A stretch of DNA of 64,000 nucleotides. Source: Sthenelais limicola. Its lineage: Eukaryota; Annelida; Polychaeta; Phyllodocida; Sigalionidae. The notes beneath the pieces are model-generated. The model saw only the letters and a program-made list of their open reading frames with translations, was not told where the DNA came from and made no database searches. Below, piece after piece: positions 1 through 12,164 of this stretch; position 1 is the stretch's first letter; each line of letters starts with the position of its first letter. A program made the position numbers and the translations under genes. Where the stretch lies: positions 112,876,194 to 112,940,193 of the forward strand of contig OW804096.1 of the NCBI GenBank assembly GCA_942159475.1, given 5' to 3'.

Positions 1-581
1 TACCAAATAAATAATCTAGGCACATTAGTGCACCTGCCAGGCCATAGACGTTAGCTTGTCTATCAATCGAAACTGGAGATTCAACAGCCGAGACATTTTT
101 TCATCCTTTTAATACATCTTCTATGTAGACAGGATACCCAGTCCCTCCCTGCATGTCCCCGGTAGCTCCTGGTCTGCCTGAGTAGAGATGGATACTCTGT
201 CTAACGTCTTCCAGCATATTTCATTCCGAGCTGAATCATTTAATGGATGTGCTTCTATAGATTTATTTTCCTTCTACCTACGACTCACCCAGATCCTCTA
301 GTGTAGTGTCTAGTCTTAAGCAGGAGTTTTGTTCCTTGGCTTAGGCATATATCTAATTTTAACATTTTATCATGACATTATATTCTATTGTCATTTTGGC
401 TATTGTGTGAAATTATTATGCTTTAAATAATTAATATATACCGGTAATCACCTGCGAACCTCTGTGTATTACTAAGGGCATAAAGCAACCAATCTCACTC
501 ACTCACTCTTGTGTATTACTGAAAATTGTGATTAAAGAAAATCCAGTTTATTAATAAATCTCGTTTATTTCTCTTTCCCAG
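1..581. other. Upstream flank or first intron of the dsRBD gene
   Basis: No exon is recognisable. The polypyrimidine tract TTTATTTCTCTTTCCCAG runs into position 581, so this is most likely intron. At about 484-510 there is a short reverse-strand copy of a motif (AGTGAGTGAGATTGGTTGC) that also occurs at 44889 and 45128, and so marks a dispersed repeat. Confidence 0.5.
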
Positions 582-3500
582 ATGGCGTTTATGCAAGGGA
601 AGACGCCAATCAGTTTTCTACAGGAGCTGTGCACCAAGCGAGGCCTTACTCCGCAATACCATCTTATTGCTAATGAGGGTGCCGTGCATGAACCAACTTT
701 TGTTTTTAAAGTTACGGCTGGCGATTTCATTGGAACTGGAAAGGGTATGTTATCTATCTTTCTTTCCTTCCTTCTCTCCCTCTCTCCCTCCTTCCTCTCT
801 CCCTCCCTCCTTCCATCCTGGCATAAGGACTTCCTCTTTCAACTTCGCAGTGTCGGATTCTGCAGATTGTGCAGTTGATTGGGTGCATAAAAAAAGACGG
901 ATGTTTTTTTACGGAACTAATTTCCGTAAAAAAAAGTAACGAATCTTCCGTCAAGGAGGTAATTTGGGGTGCAGAATCAGATGACGGAAGATTCGTAAAA
1001 AATACTCACGGAAGATGCACGGAAGGCTTACTACCCTTTGTAACTATGGCAAACGTCAGGTATCCCTCTGGTGTCTAGATATGGAACCTACCAGAAGCCT
1101 ACCATAAGGGTAGGCTGTAGGCAAAAACCCACTTTTGGATCGTCGAAATTCTTTCACCAATTTCCTAACCTTATTAAAACTAATCTGTAGGCGATAAAAT
1201 CGCAAACTAAAAATATTCCAATCCATTTTATATTAAAAAGGATTATGTAAGTCGTTTTTAATCTCTTACGTCTCCCCCCCCCCCTAGAGACGTAATTTTC
1301 CGTCAGAAAAAACAATTACGTGACCCCTCACGGAATATTCTGCATCCCGATTTGAATTCCGTCATGTACATAAGAGATCGTGGGGCACGTAATCCTTCCG
1401 TATTTTGTATGCACCTACCCCTATGAATGTGGAAAATGATCAATAATTATCCAGACTGATTTTTAATATTACTAAAGTGAAAATGCAAAATGTAAAATCT
1501 TCAAAATCATTCATAAAAAACTTTTATATATTGTATTACCCTTTCTTCGAGATTGTGCATCTAGGAGGAAGATAGCTAGAGTCAGATGAGATGTATTTAT
1601 CTAAATTGTGTGATGCTCAAAGAGTAATGCATTTTGTTTCTTGTTAATAATCAGGGCCAAGTAAGAAGAAAGCTAAACACAATGCCGCTCTATCCGTTCT
1701 CACTCAGATGATGGGTATGACTAATGGCCAACCACAAATGGTTGAGGACTACAGGTAGGTTTACTAAAACATTAAATATCAGCATGGTATGGATAAAAAA
1801 AAAAGCCAATCTCGATAAACTTCTTATCATGTTTGTTCGCCTGTTAATATAGGAAAACCTCATGTTGCGAGATTAAATACATTCTAAATACTCTCCCATC
1901 CTCTAGCAACTCAGACCCCGAACAGACATCTGCGGCTGCCGGAACGAGCCCAACAACACAGAATGCGCAACAGAAGGATGCAGAAACGATGGTTGGCAAC
2001 CCTGTAGGCGAACTTCAAGAACTGACTCAGAAGCATCTTTGGCCCCCACCGATTTACGAGTTTACGTCGGAACAAGGGCCGCCGCATGCTAGGGAATTTA
2101 TCTGTAACGTCAGACTGTGGAAACTTGCAGAGAAAGGTATACTTAGCCTAGATATGCCATTGGTTTTTTTGTGCCAATGGAGGGAGGGGGTAGCATTTAT
2201 CTGTGGCATTGTATTTTGTTGTTCGCGAAGCGGACTATCATGTGACTTCTGTGAAAGAGACATAGATACAAATATAGACATAACCTATTGCGTGTGTTTG
2301 GTGACCTAGTACATGCCTTTCTTTTCAAGCTATTTCTTTCATGTTTGGTAAATGGCTCAGGAAAACCAATTGTGGTTGAATAGGGTGATTTAAATTTTTA
2401 AATTGTTTTTCTGAAAAGAGTTATTTCCAAAAGCGGTAAACCACCTTCGTAGGCTTTGAAGTAAGATCTTTATCTCACCCTGACTTGGGTCTCTTAGTAG
2501 GCTGACTTGGCTGTCTTTAGTAGGCTGACTCAGTAGACTGGCTAGTACTGTAGCCTGTCACCTTAGCTGACCCTCCTGTCTCCCTCTCTCTCCCCCTCTC
2601 CTCTCCCTCTCTCCCTCGCTCCCCCCCCCTCTCTCTCCTTTCTCGTTCACTCCCCCTCAGTCCTCTCCTCCTCCTCCTCCTCCTCCTCCTCCTCCTCCTC
2701 CTCCTCCTCCTCCTCCTCCTCCTCCTCCTCCTCCTCCTCCTCCTCCTCCTTCCCTCCTCCTCCTCCATTAGGACGAAAAAAGATTTTTTTCCATCTACAT
2801 TGTCTAGGGTCTTGCTCCCGACCGCAAAATGCCATTCAAATGCTACATTGTCTAGGGTCTTGTCTAGGGTCTTGCTCCCAACCGCAAAATGCCATTCAAA
2901 TGCTCCAAACCGCAAATGTCATTAAAATCCCATTAGGACGAAAAACAATTTTTTCATTTTTTTCCATCTACATTGTCTAGGGTCTTGCTCCCAACTGCAA
3001 AATGCCATTCAAATGCTCCAAACCGCAAATGTCATTAAAATCTCTCTCTCTCTCCCCTTCACCCCCCTCCCCGCCCTCTCCCTCTCTCCTACCCTCTCCT
3101 CTCACTCCTTTCCATTTCCATCTTATCTCTGTCACACACACACACACACACACACAATCCCTCTCTCCTCCTCCTCTAGCTAGAGCCTAGACTGACTAGC
3201 TATGGTCATCCCCCCCCCTCCTCCTCCACTGCCCACACCTCAGCCCCTTCAACAGCCCCCCCCCCCCCCCCCCCCCCCCCCCAGTACCATGCTGGGCCAT
3301 CCCCTCCTACCCCTCCTCATCCACCCCTGTCACAACAACCACCTCCTTGTAATTGATAACATGGACCATCTGGGGCTATAATATTACCGACCATTGTCTT
3401 ATCAGATATTTAGGGCCATTAGTAATTGAGAAAGATTAGAGATGACAGACAGCTTCTCCAGTACTTCTTTCAATTTTTAAAAATCTATGATATACCAAAA

Positions 3501-5856
3501 TAACTTGCCATCCTAAATATTCTACTAAAGAAGAGACAAATATGGGTGTTTGATTCATTGCTGTGTGATGTATATTAGCTGTAATAATTAATATTGTGGT
3601 CGATTCTCTTAAGGTGATCTTAGAATTGCTCAATTTCTTAAGATTTGCTGTAAATGTAAATTCCATTTCTTTCACTCCAGCTTCGCGATATGTGGCTATA
3701 AATTGCCACATGAAATGACCTCCTTGTTAATTAATAGGATTTGCTATATAAGGCCTTATAATCATTGTCATTGACTCATTTCAGGCGTTGGAAAATCAAA
3801 GAAACTGGCCAAAAGAAATGCGGCCAACGCCATGCTACATCTTCTCAAGCAGGGTATGGCTGTACCACAGGTGGATACTGATCGTCAAGAGGAGTTCGAT
3901 GAAGAAAACATCCCAATAATGAATGATGTTAGTATAAAACATAGAAACCTATTCCATGATTTATTATTTATATCACAACTTAGCTTGTTACCAACCCCGC
4001 CACATGTGGATTTGTGCAGACGACGTGTTTCATGGAGAAGCAAAGCCATGTAAACAATGTCGGGATGGACGGCGGAACAAAGGAATTTCACCATTTAAAC
4101 ATGGAAGGTTGCCATTTAAACATGATAGTTGTGATATAAATATAGAATATAAATTGTGGCTGTTCTGAAATAGCATTTCAGACACTGAAATGATACATCC
4201 GGAGTGCAACCTTATCGACGGCTCTTCTTAGTTTTTAGGTTTTAAACGTTGGAAAGGTGTTCATTAGCTATGCATAACGTGACATAATGACCTCTTTAGA
4301 TGCGGTAAGGTTAGCGGTGTACTCGATACAATGCCTGCTTTATCTCGCTATTAATATTTCTAGAGATATCGATATTTGCAATATAAGTGGCTAAGATCAC
4401 TATTTTGACTGCGTCATTTGGAAATGTGGTTGTAGTTTTCGATGACTTGCAAGATAAGTAGGGAGATTTTTGTTGAATACCAGAGCTATATATTCCTTAG
4501 TCTGTCTATTTGATATTTGTTAATGAAGTATGTGTAGCTGAGATTCCATTGGGCAATTCAAATCTGAGAAAAGGAATTAACTTGACAATAAGAGTCACTA
4601 TCCACTATCCCTCAGGGGATAGTGGAGGGATGGGAAGTCTCCCATTCCTCAAGATAATGCCAGAATGGTGCCGATGTTTTTTTTATGATCTGATATATCC
4701 CGTGTCCTTACTTTGTTGCAATTACCTCAAGGCTCTAGCTACAAAGATTTCCAAATGATATATTTCCCGGTCGTGTTTTTCTTGAGAAATAGGGTATGGG
4801 ATTAACCCATCTCTTTCTCAACCTGCATGTTTGATTTTCAGCCGGTCAATGAAATTAAATCTGCTTACACCTCATTTAAGGAAGCGAAACGTGTGCCAAC
4901 TTTAACACCTCAAGCCAGCCAGAAAGTTAGCCAGTTCTATCAGACGCTAAAAAATGCTACGGTAACTATCCTCTTTGACGCTCTCTCATGTTTGTAACAT
5001 CTTCCATTTTTGTTTGTATGTATTTTATGTTTTTAATTCGGCTTACCAAAGTCTAAATTTCTATTATCTCGCGTATTATCTTTCAGGGCAAGAACCTGTC
5101 AGCGTTACATAACAAATCTCTGACCGGTCCATCCACCAACTTCTGTCAAATGCTCCAAGAAATAGCAGAAGAACAGAGATTCGAGGTTACTTACGTCGAT
5201 ATCCAAGAGCTCTCGAATTCAGGTGAAGATAAGGGCGTTTTAATATGGGAAATGTAATTAAGTAATGTATAAAAACTGGCAATTCCTGGTTGCCCTTTTC
5301 TCCATCTCAGCTTTCTCTCTAAATAATAGATGCAAGAAGTGAAGGGGTCGGGTTGAAAGCAGTCCAAAGCGCTGGCTTCGTCACTTAGAATCGTATTCAA
5401 GTATAGAGTACTGGATTCGAATCCCATCTCGGCTTTCCAAAGGCGTCATTTCACCTCCCGTCCTCACCCCCTAAGAACGAAAAATACTGGAAGTCCACGG
5501 ATAAACTAAAAAATATCCCAATCTCGAAAAATCGACTAAATCCTGAAACTTTAGCTATCTTGGCAACCTAGTATTCATTATCCGTTCCTGAGTGAATATA
5601 TTTTTTACTCATTACTATAGTCATAAAATGTTGTACTATAATATAGGAACATCTTTATCATATTCCTGGTATCTTAACTTTTCGTTACAGCAAAACCTTT
5701 TCTAACAATATTTTTTCAGGTGAAAACCAGTGTTTGGTCCAGCTCTCCACCATGCCCGTAGCAGTCTGCCACGGATCCGGTCCCTCTACTGACGAAGCCC
5801 ATGCACAGGCGGCCCGGAATGCCCTCCAGTATCTGAAAATCATGACCAAAAAGTGA
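582..5856 (+). CDS. TARBP2: TARBP2/PRKRA-type double-stranded RNA-binding protein (Dicer partner), 7 exons
   Basis: Exons 582-744, 1655-1754, 1907-2136, 3785-3927, 4842-4961, 5087-5222 and 5720-5856 have GT/AG borders and join in frame to 342 residues plus a TGA stop. Domain order is that of TARBP2/PRKRA/Loquacious: dsRBD1 at about 7-74 (starts GKTPISFLQE, ends with PSKKKAKHNAA), dsRBD2 at about 119-187 (NPVGELQE to KSKKLAKRNAA, the basic KKxAK helix that grips dsRNA), and a type-B dsRBD3 at about 271-342 that lacks the KKxAK helix and ends YLKIMTKK. In the family, dsRBD1 and 2 bind dsRNA, and dsRBD3 binds Dicer or dimerises with PKR partners; the protein acts in cytoplasmic RISC loading. The AG of a good splice acceptor ends at 581, directly before ATG 582, and vertebrate homologues have about 30 more residues, so a short upstream coding exon may be missing. 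It converges with ARL5. TARBP2 and PRKRA cannot be told apart; an invertebrate may have one co-orthologue. Confidence 0.93.
2576..2760. repeat. Pyrimidine-rich tract with a long (TCC)n microsatellite in dsRBD-gene intron 3
   Basis: A C/T-only tract from about 2576 contains about 28 uninterrupted TCC triplets (about 2665-2750). It creates long Arg-rich and Glu-rich reading frames on the minus strand that are not genes. Confidence 0.95.
2796..3044 (+). repeat. Three tandem or near-tandem copies of a dispersed repeat in intron 3
   Basis: The block CATTGTCTAGGGTCTTGCTC followed by AACCGCAAAATGCCATTCAA occurs at about 2799, 2845 and 2971. Two copies continue into a CCAAACCGCAAATGTCATTAA segment. 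Related sequence recurs in reverse orientation at about 39507-39530 and 40218-40265, at the edges of the minisatellite region in METTL18 intron 2, so this is a multi-copy element. (CA)n at 3133-3155 and a C run of about 24 at 3258-3282 follow. Confidence 0.85.
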
Positions 5857-8800
5857 TTTCAATTGTCAAAACCTCATCCTATTTCAAGAAAATGATAAAA
5901 AAAAAGAGAAGAGAATAGTAACGTGAATTCATTGAAAAAAAATATGATTTGTATTTATAATGCATTTTAGTTTTTTCATTAAGATCTATCAAATGCATTA
6001 CCAACTTGTTTTACATCATGTTGCATCAATCAGATATTTAAAAGAATATTTGTATTCATGATAATCATGGTTAAGTAACAAATAATAGGTCAATCAAATT
6101 AGATCTTAGGATATGACCTATTTTCTTTCTCGATATGGTTGTGTGATATGGACAAAAGTTTTCTCATTCACTTGGGTGAATGTTACGACCATTTCGGCAA
6201 TACGAAATGTCACGATGTATGTGTTATCGGTAATACTAACTTTGTCCCAAATGATCATGTTTACTCCCTATAGACTACGTCTGATTTCGCAGTAGACCAT
6301 ATTAATAATTATGGAAACAAAAGTAAAATTGAACAAGTATTGAACACTTCTATTTCCCGTAACTCATGCCAACCGGTAAAACGCTTTGCTTTTGTATATG
6401 TTTTGGTGTATTGTTGTAAGAGTACCTGGATGAAATATGTTGTCGGTAGAAATTGGATGGTAAATTTATTCTGCAATTATGGTATTTACTCCTCAGGAGA
6501 GACTCACCATTAAGCTACAAAGGGCTGGTTTTCGAATGCAAGTTAACGATATCTTTGAAGCAAACAGCAAATCGTGCCCATATATTTTCCCTTTGGTTTA
6601 AATTAGTCTTTTCAAAGGATGCATTGAGGGTGCTATCTACGTCTGTCTATTTTCCTAATTAGGAAGCATCTCTTGAGATAGCCTCTTCTGTATTACATTA
6701 AGCATTAAGGCAATCTAATGTATGTGCGAACATTGAAGAAACCAACTCGCTGAGAGTGCAATAACCAGCTTTTGCAAATCAAGGATGACTGAACTTGCTT
6801 TAACTTTCGTATCCATGAGACTAACCATTTCATATTCTTTAGGACGTGGAATATGGAATATATTTATTGAGGTAGAACTTTTCTGTGCTACAAAACAGTT
6901 TTCCCTGATTTTCTATATTTATAAGGGACAGATCAGGTAAACTCCTTTACTAAACCCAACTTTATCATACTACTATCAGTCCCTCATTGTGACATCGCTA
7001 CAGTAGAGGCCTGGACTGCTAAGTCACACATGGGGTTTGAGATGTATTTTTTGTATCACTTTTAAAGATTTTTTGTTTGCGAAATATACATTCTGAATCA
7101 TGTTTTGGCATATTCTCATAATCTTTAGGATCATTCTGATCTTTATTGCATAAACGTGGGTAAATAGATTTTCAGTAGAATCAGTCTGACGAACCCCCAT
7201 ATGCCAGACTGCCTTTTTCTACTTTATGACCGGCCTTTCTTTGGACCGATTTTTTCCAACTGACTTTCCCTCTGCCACTCTCCCTACCCTCCAATGATAG
7301 ACTGTAGCTGATGGAGTAGATCTGTCCTGATATGATCGAGAGATCCAGGTAAAACTGTTAAAGTGATGGCTGCCAACTTGTTGTTTTGTGTCCGATTCAT
7401 TTTTCTTTTTGATGTTCAATTATGTGACCGGTATATTTGACCAACACTCATACATACCATGCGTTCAATGATAACATGGGCCATGTATTAAATTATTCTT
7501 TGAAAATCTTGTGCATATAACCTAACGTATATTAAATGAGAAGATCGAAGTTATCGGAATTAAATCAGTGTACATTGGTCAAGTATTGGAGGATATCTAA
7601 TTAGGAATATTTATCAATACCTCTTACATGAGGCATCAAGAAAAACTTGTTGAATGGTGTGTTAGGTTTATTGTAAAAATTATGCAATGCCAGTCGACTT
7701 ATCTGGCTTGAACATTAGTTTTTACTCACTTTGTTCTTTTTGTTTATACACTTACTTCTGTTTGCCTCTTTCTTGTGAATACACTGTCGGTGTAGAACTG
7801 TGCTAAGAACCTCTGTGAAAGTGAAACAACAGAAATTTACAGTTTTACCCCATGTAAACATTTAAAAACGTCCATTTACTCTTGAATATGACCCGAACTA
7901 AGTCTTGTGCCTCGTGATTAGATCATGATGAATATAGTGTTGTTTATCACTTAGTTACTATAATCTATCTGTATCCCGTATTTAATGGATATTGGGAACA
8001 ATTTTACACTCAGTGTATTATTACGATTATTATTATTATAATTATGCATATTGCTCTCTTGATATCCTGTACCTTACTTGAATATTCCCATGCGTGTGAA
8101 AAAGTATTTTATGAACAATTTATTGCTAAACAGAGCAGGCGTATATATACATGCTCTTTAGCAACGTGATCGGGAAATTATGTATGGTCCAGTTAGTGTG
8201 TAATCGGTTCTCAAACTGAGTCAAACAGCAAGGACAGACGCAGTGAGTTTACATAGTATTCAGCCTATTATTGTATGTCTGTGCTATAAACTAGTGGATT
8301 ATATATAGAATTAAATCCAATATCATCAGTAAAAATAGCTCAACAGTTTAATAGCCTATTCTCTTCTAGTTCTTTGGCAAATCAAGTCTCCGAATGTCTT
8401 ATCTTGCTGTGAGGCTGAGTTGGGGCACCCCCCCCCCCCCCCCTCCCCCCCATGGTGATAGAGACTAGTCTCAGTGTCGCTCAGGAGGATGTATGAACAA
8501 AGCTTGTAACAACTTATCTCAGTCATGACATCCAGTTGACTAGAACATTATGAATATTAGTTCGCAAGAGGGCAATACATTCTTCCAATAGACCTTAATG
8601 GATAGACGAGGTTTGTGATAGAGACTGCTGGCGACTTTGACATTAGTCTCCAGTATTTTTATATTGCAGCAATATCTTGTATATTCCCATAGCCTTTTTA
8701 GATGGTTATGTCTCATTAGAAAGACGTGAATTATGATAATTAAGTTCCCACTGGTGCTTTCATATCGAGGGTAAAGGATTCATTTGTTAATCTTTGTCTC

Positions 8801-11800
8801 CTGTGTTCAGAGTGCAGTGAATTGGTCATTCGGATTTAGAATTCATTATTTACAGCGAGTTTAGGCTTCAACTGGAATTTAGTTCAACTCGACCTTCTGC
8901 TGCAAGTAAAAATGAGGCGATATTGCTCACTTCTCGTACCCATCGATACTTCTGATATAATTATTAAGAAACTTTTATTGTCCGAAATTCCCTTCTCAGT
9001 CTAGAATCCGAGTACCAATGTCAATAGAAACTACTTTACAATGGGAACATTCTAATAATTTGTTTAAATATAAGCGGGTTATGTTATTGCATCAAGCGGA
9101 AGGGAATAAAAAAACAACGGTGAAAATCGAGTTGTACAACTTTATTTAATTGAATTTATCCTCCTTCAATCAGTCCATAAGATCAGACCGTATGAACTTA
9201 TGCGACAACTTCCACTATTATAAATTATAAGTAATGTCAGTAACCTATCAATTCATGATCAGATGACAATATGAAGGGTTCCGAAAACATTAAAATCCAT
9301 ACATTGCCTGGTTGATTGACGTAATACTATACATATATGATGTTCTCATATTGAACTTCCTTTCACGACGTAGTCTTAATTATGCACGTTACCGAGTTAT
9401 CGTATACAATATCGGCCATTGGTGCCACGAATCCCCTTACATCGAATATACATCAAAGGGTCTGTTTCTGTGCATTTGGATGATTGACCCAAGTGAATTT
9501 TGATAGGCAAACGTAGTTTTTTTTTTCAATTGATTGGAAGGATAGCACGAGCAGATCAAATGACAAGAACAATAACTGTATGAGATTTTGGCTGCAGTTG
9601 GTGATGAGCATGGGTCTATATGGTTAGCTTATGATCAAAATTAAAATGATAGGACCCGGTCAAGCCATTTTGGTCCGAGTTCCTAAGTAAGATAAGGACA
9701 TAAAAGCGATCTAAAAGAGCAAGTACCCGAGCTCTAGAGTCACCACTCATTATTCAATTGACACGACAATATGCTACAACTTGGATCAACCAAGAAAAGA
9801 TGGATGGATGAAGATGATGTCGCAGGATGGAGTAAATATAATCTGACCCTGTCATTAACATTTATACAGCATTCACACCATTATTTCATACATTTCAACA
9901 AATAAGAGGAAATGTACATTTAGAGGTGACTTCTGACGGTCACCCGTCGCCATTTCTAATAGCACTCAATACCAATGACATTCATCAAAATCTTATTTAA
10001 CAATACCGTCACATGAAACTAACTGTAAGCTGCATCTACTCAATCATAAAAAATTCGGGGAAATATTTATCAGCAGAAGCGGTATAAATGTCAGCAGAAT
10101 TCGAACTACAGAATATCATTTATCACTGATGTGCGAGTATGATAATATAAATTATTGAAGGAAATTTTTGAGAAACTACCAACGAGGTCATTATTCTTGA
10201 AATACCAGGACAATTCTAAAGAAATGATGTGAAAAAAGTAGTACTTAGAGCTCATCTTAAATTGCTTTTTTCATAAAGGATTGGAATTTTCGTAAGCAAT
10301 ATTGGTGATATTTCATGAAACCTGCTCATACGTGGTACTGTGGCCCCAAACACGTTGATGGCCACAATATGGGTATTAGAAAACGGAATACATCTGCCAT
10401 TCATAACTAGTGACTAGTCTATTGTATAACAATTCAAAATATACTATCAGTTCCCTGTTTTATGAGACAAGTCTTTTAAAAAAAGGAAATATAATTTCAG
10501 GCACTAAGAACCTAACACTAAGGACAGCCAGTGACTTGAGGAAGAAAAGAAATAACGGAAAACAGGTGGACGTATTTTAGATTAGTCTCATCATCCTTTC
10601 ATGGCATGCTAAGCACATTTATAAGAGGAACAAATAGCGAACCCCTTAACAACTTGAATGGGCCTTTAGCAAAACAACCAAGAGGCCCCAGGAATAGCAA
10701 CACAATTTTAAGTCTGATTCACTTTACAAAACGTTTGACAGTCGCACTTAATACTTGATGCATCAAGCATAGACTAGCTTGGAAATTTCTCCCATTACCC
10801 TCATCATTAATTTTACTTATACTTTGGCAATAGTCCTAACTCATATTTCAAGGAAACATAACGCCACTTGGGACACGACAAACTTATTTGGGCCAAGCAA
10901 AGATTCCAAGATAGAATCTCCAGAGTTAAAGATCAATGCTGTATGCACTCTCATAACATGGAGAAATAGAATCATAACATGGGGGATATTTCTGCAAAAA
11001 ATGAAATACGTCTCCTGAAACCTATTATATATACCTCAATTTAGCGTCCACATACATCGTACTACTGATTCAGACTCTCATCTACCTTGGGTTCAGTTAT
11101 AGTCACTTAGGATTACAAAACCCAGATAAAAACTTTCAATATGAAGGAGTATACATAAGGGAGATGACTGTTACATTATCAAACGAGTTATTGTTCATTC
11201 CTCTTCACAGGCATAAAAATAACAATTCGCTTTTTCTCCTTTTCCACAATGTAAGTTTACCGCAGGTAATCTATTCTTGGAATTCACAGTTAAAATAAAG
11301 ATGTAAAACTTGTTATGCACTCATCCAAACTTTAAGATTACAATTCAAACAAGTTGGTCTAATTCTAATCCAGATACAAAAATATAGAAATTTAAACTGA
11401 AATTAAGTTGACAAGGTTTACCCGAATAGACTTACACCTGGTTCGTATGTCCTTACACATACTATAAATATACATGTCATACGAAACGTCCCAGCTGATC
11501 CAAAGCACGCGCCATGTACTTCGTCCGTCTAAATCTCCATGCTGTCTTTCGAACATTTATACCTTCAGTCATGTTCATCCTCCTTTTCAAAGACACCGCC
11601 GCAGAAAAACATATCACAATATCTTAACATCTGATAACATAGTTGGCTCATACCATCACTCCAGAGAAGATGCCAATCAGTTCTTCAACTAGTGATGTTT
11701 TTATATATGCAATGCAGGGCTACCGGGATCACTGCCTAAAGTTCTTTTTTTAGCTGTATCGGTTTAGTCACCAGCACAATAATACGATCATGAGAACCAC

Positions 11801-12164
11801 GATATAGAGACCGTAGATATCCCAAATGGGCGTTATATTTTGTCAGAGCTGTTTTCTTTGGCAGGTTTGTGTCACGAACTGGAACCAACGTTCTGCTCCG
11901 TCCTCAGCTCGAAAGGGAGGAGCCACGTATGAAGGCTCGTAGTAGTCCATCTTACAAAAATATATGAAGCTTTGTTTCTCTCGCGTTCACTGTCCCAACG
12001 AGCTAAAACTCGTTATACTCGTGTACTTGTGATGATGAAGGGATAACGTTATTCTTTGACGATGAACAGCTTTAGGGTATTGGGCGATCATGTTGGGACG
12101 TTTCCGACGGCCGGGTCGCGCAGCCCCTGACTGAGTGAAGATCCTATATTTTACCTCGATATGA
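5857..12164. other. Region between convergent genes: 3'UTRs and intergenic DNA
   Basis: This stretch between two stop codons is AT-rich and has no ORF I would defend, apart from the minus-strand 60-codon frame at 11768-11950. A poly-C tract lies at about 8429-8450. An AATAAA on the minus strand at about 9140-9145 could end an ARL5 3'UTR of about 3 kb. No structural RNA was recognised. Confidence 0.5.
11768..11950 (-). CDS. Candidate micropeptide ORF, 60 codons with one in-frame UGA and a C-terminal membrane segment
   Basis: The frame opens at ATG 11950 in a strong context (A at -3, G at +4), reads 35 residues (starts MDYYEPSYVAPPF, ends TCQRKQL), meets TGA at 11843-11845, then continues 24 residues to TGA at 11768-11770. 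The second part, ITPIWDIYGLYIVVLMIVLL and then CW, looks like a tail-anchor membrane helix. No AG acceptor lies between the UGA and the helix, so splicing cannot rescue it simply. It sits about 215 nt beyond the ARL5 stop on the same strand, so it could be a downstream ORF in that 3'UTR, a separate gene, or chance. A C-terminal helix of this kind recalls the SERCA-regulating micropeptides, but I see no specific homology. UGA could be read through, decoded as selenocysteine, or be a mutation or error. I found no convincing SECIS element downstream. Confidence 0.3.

Noticed and set aside
2517..2915. 132- and 62-codon minus-strand ORFs rich in Arg or Glu
   Set aside because: They are translations of the TCC microsatellite and have no other coding support.
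5360..5440. tRNA-like stretch with a good B box (GGATTCGAATCCC) in the dsRBD-gene intron
   Set aside because: No acceptor or anticodon stems could be formed around it. At most a SINE head relic.
11400..11767. SECIS element for the UGA-containing frame
   Set aside because: ATGA...AA...GA combinations occur (for example minus strand near 11578-11550), but none has a helix long enough with the proper quartet; left for a dedicated search.
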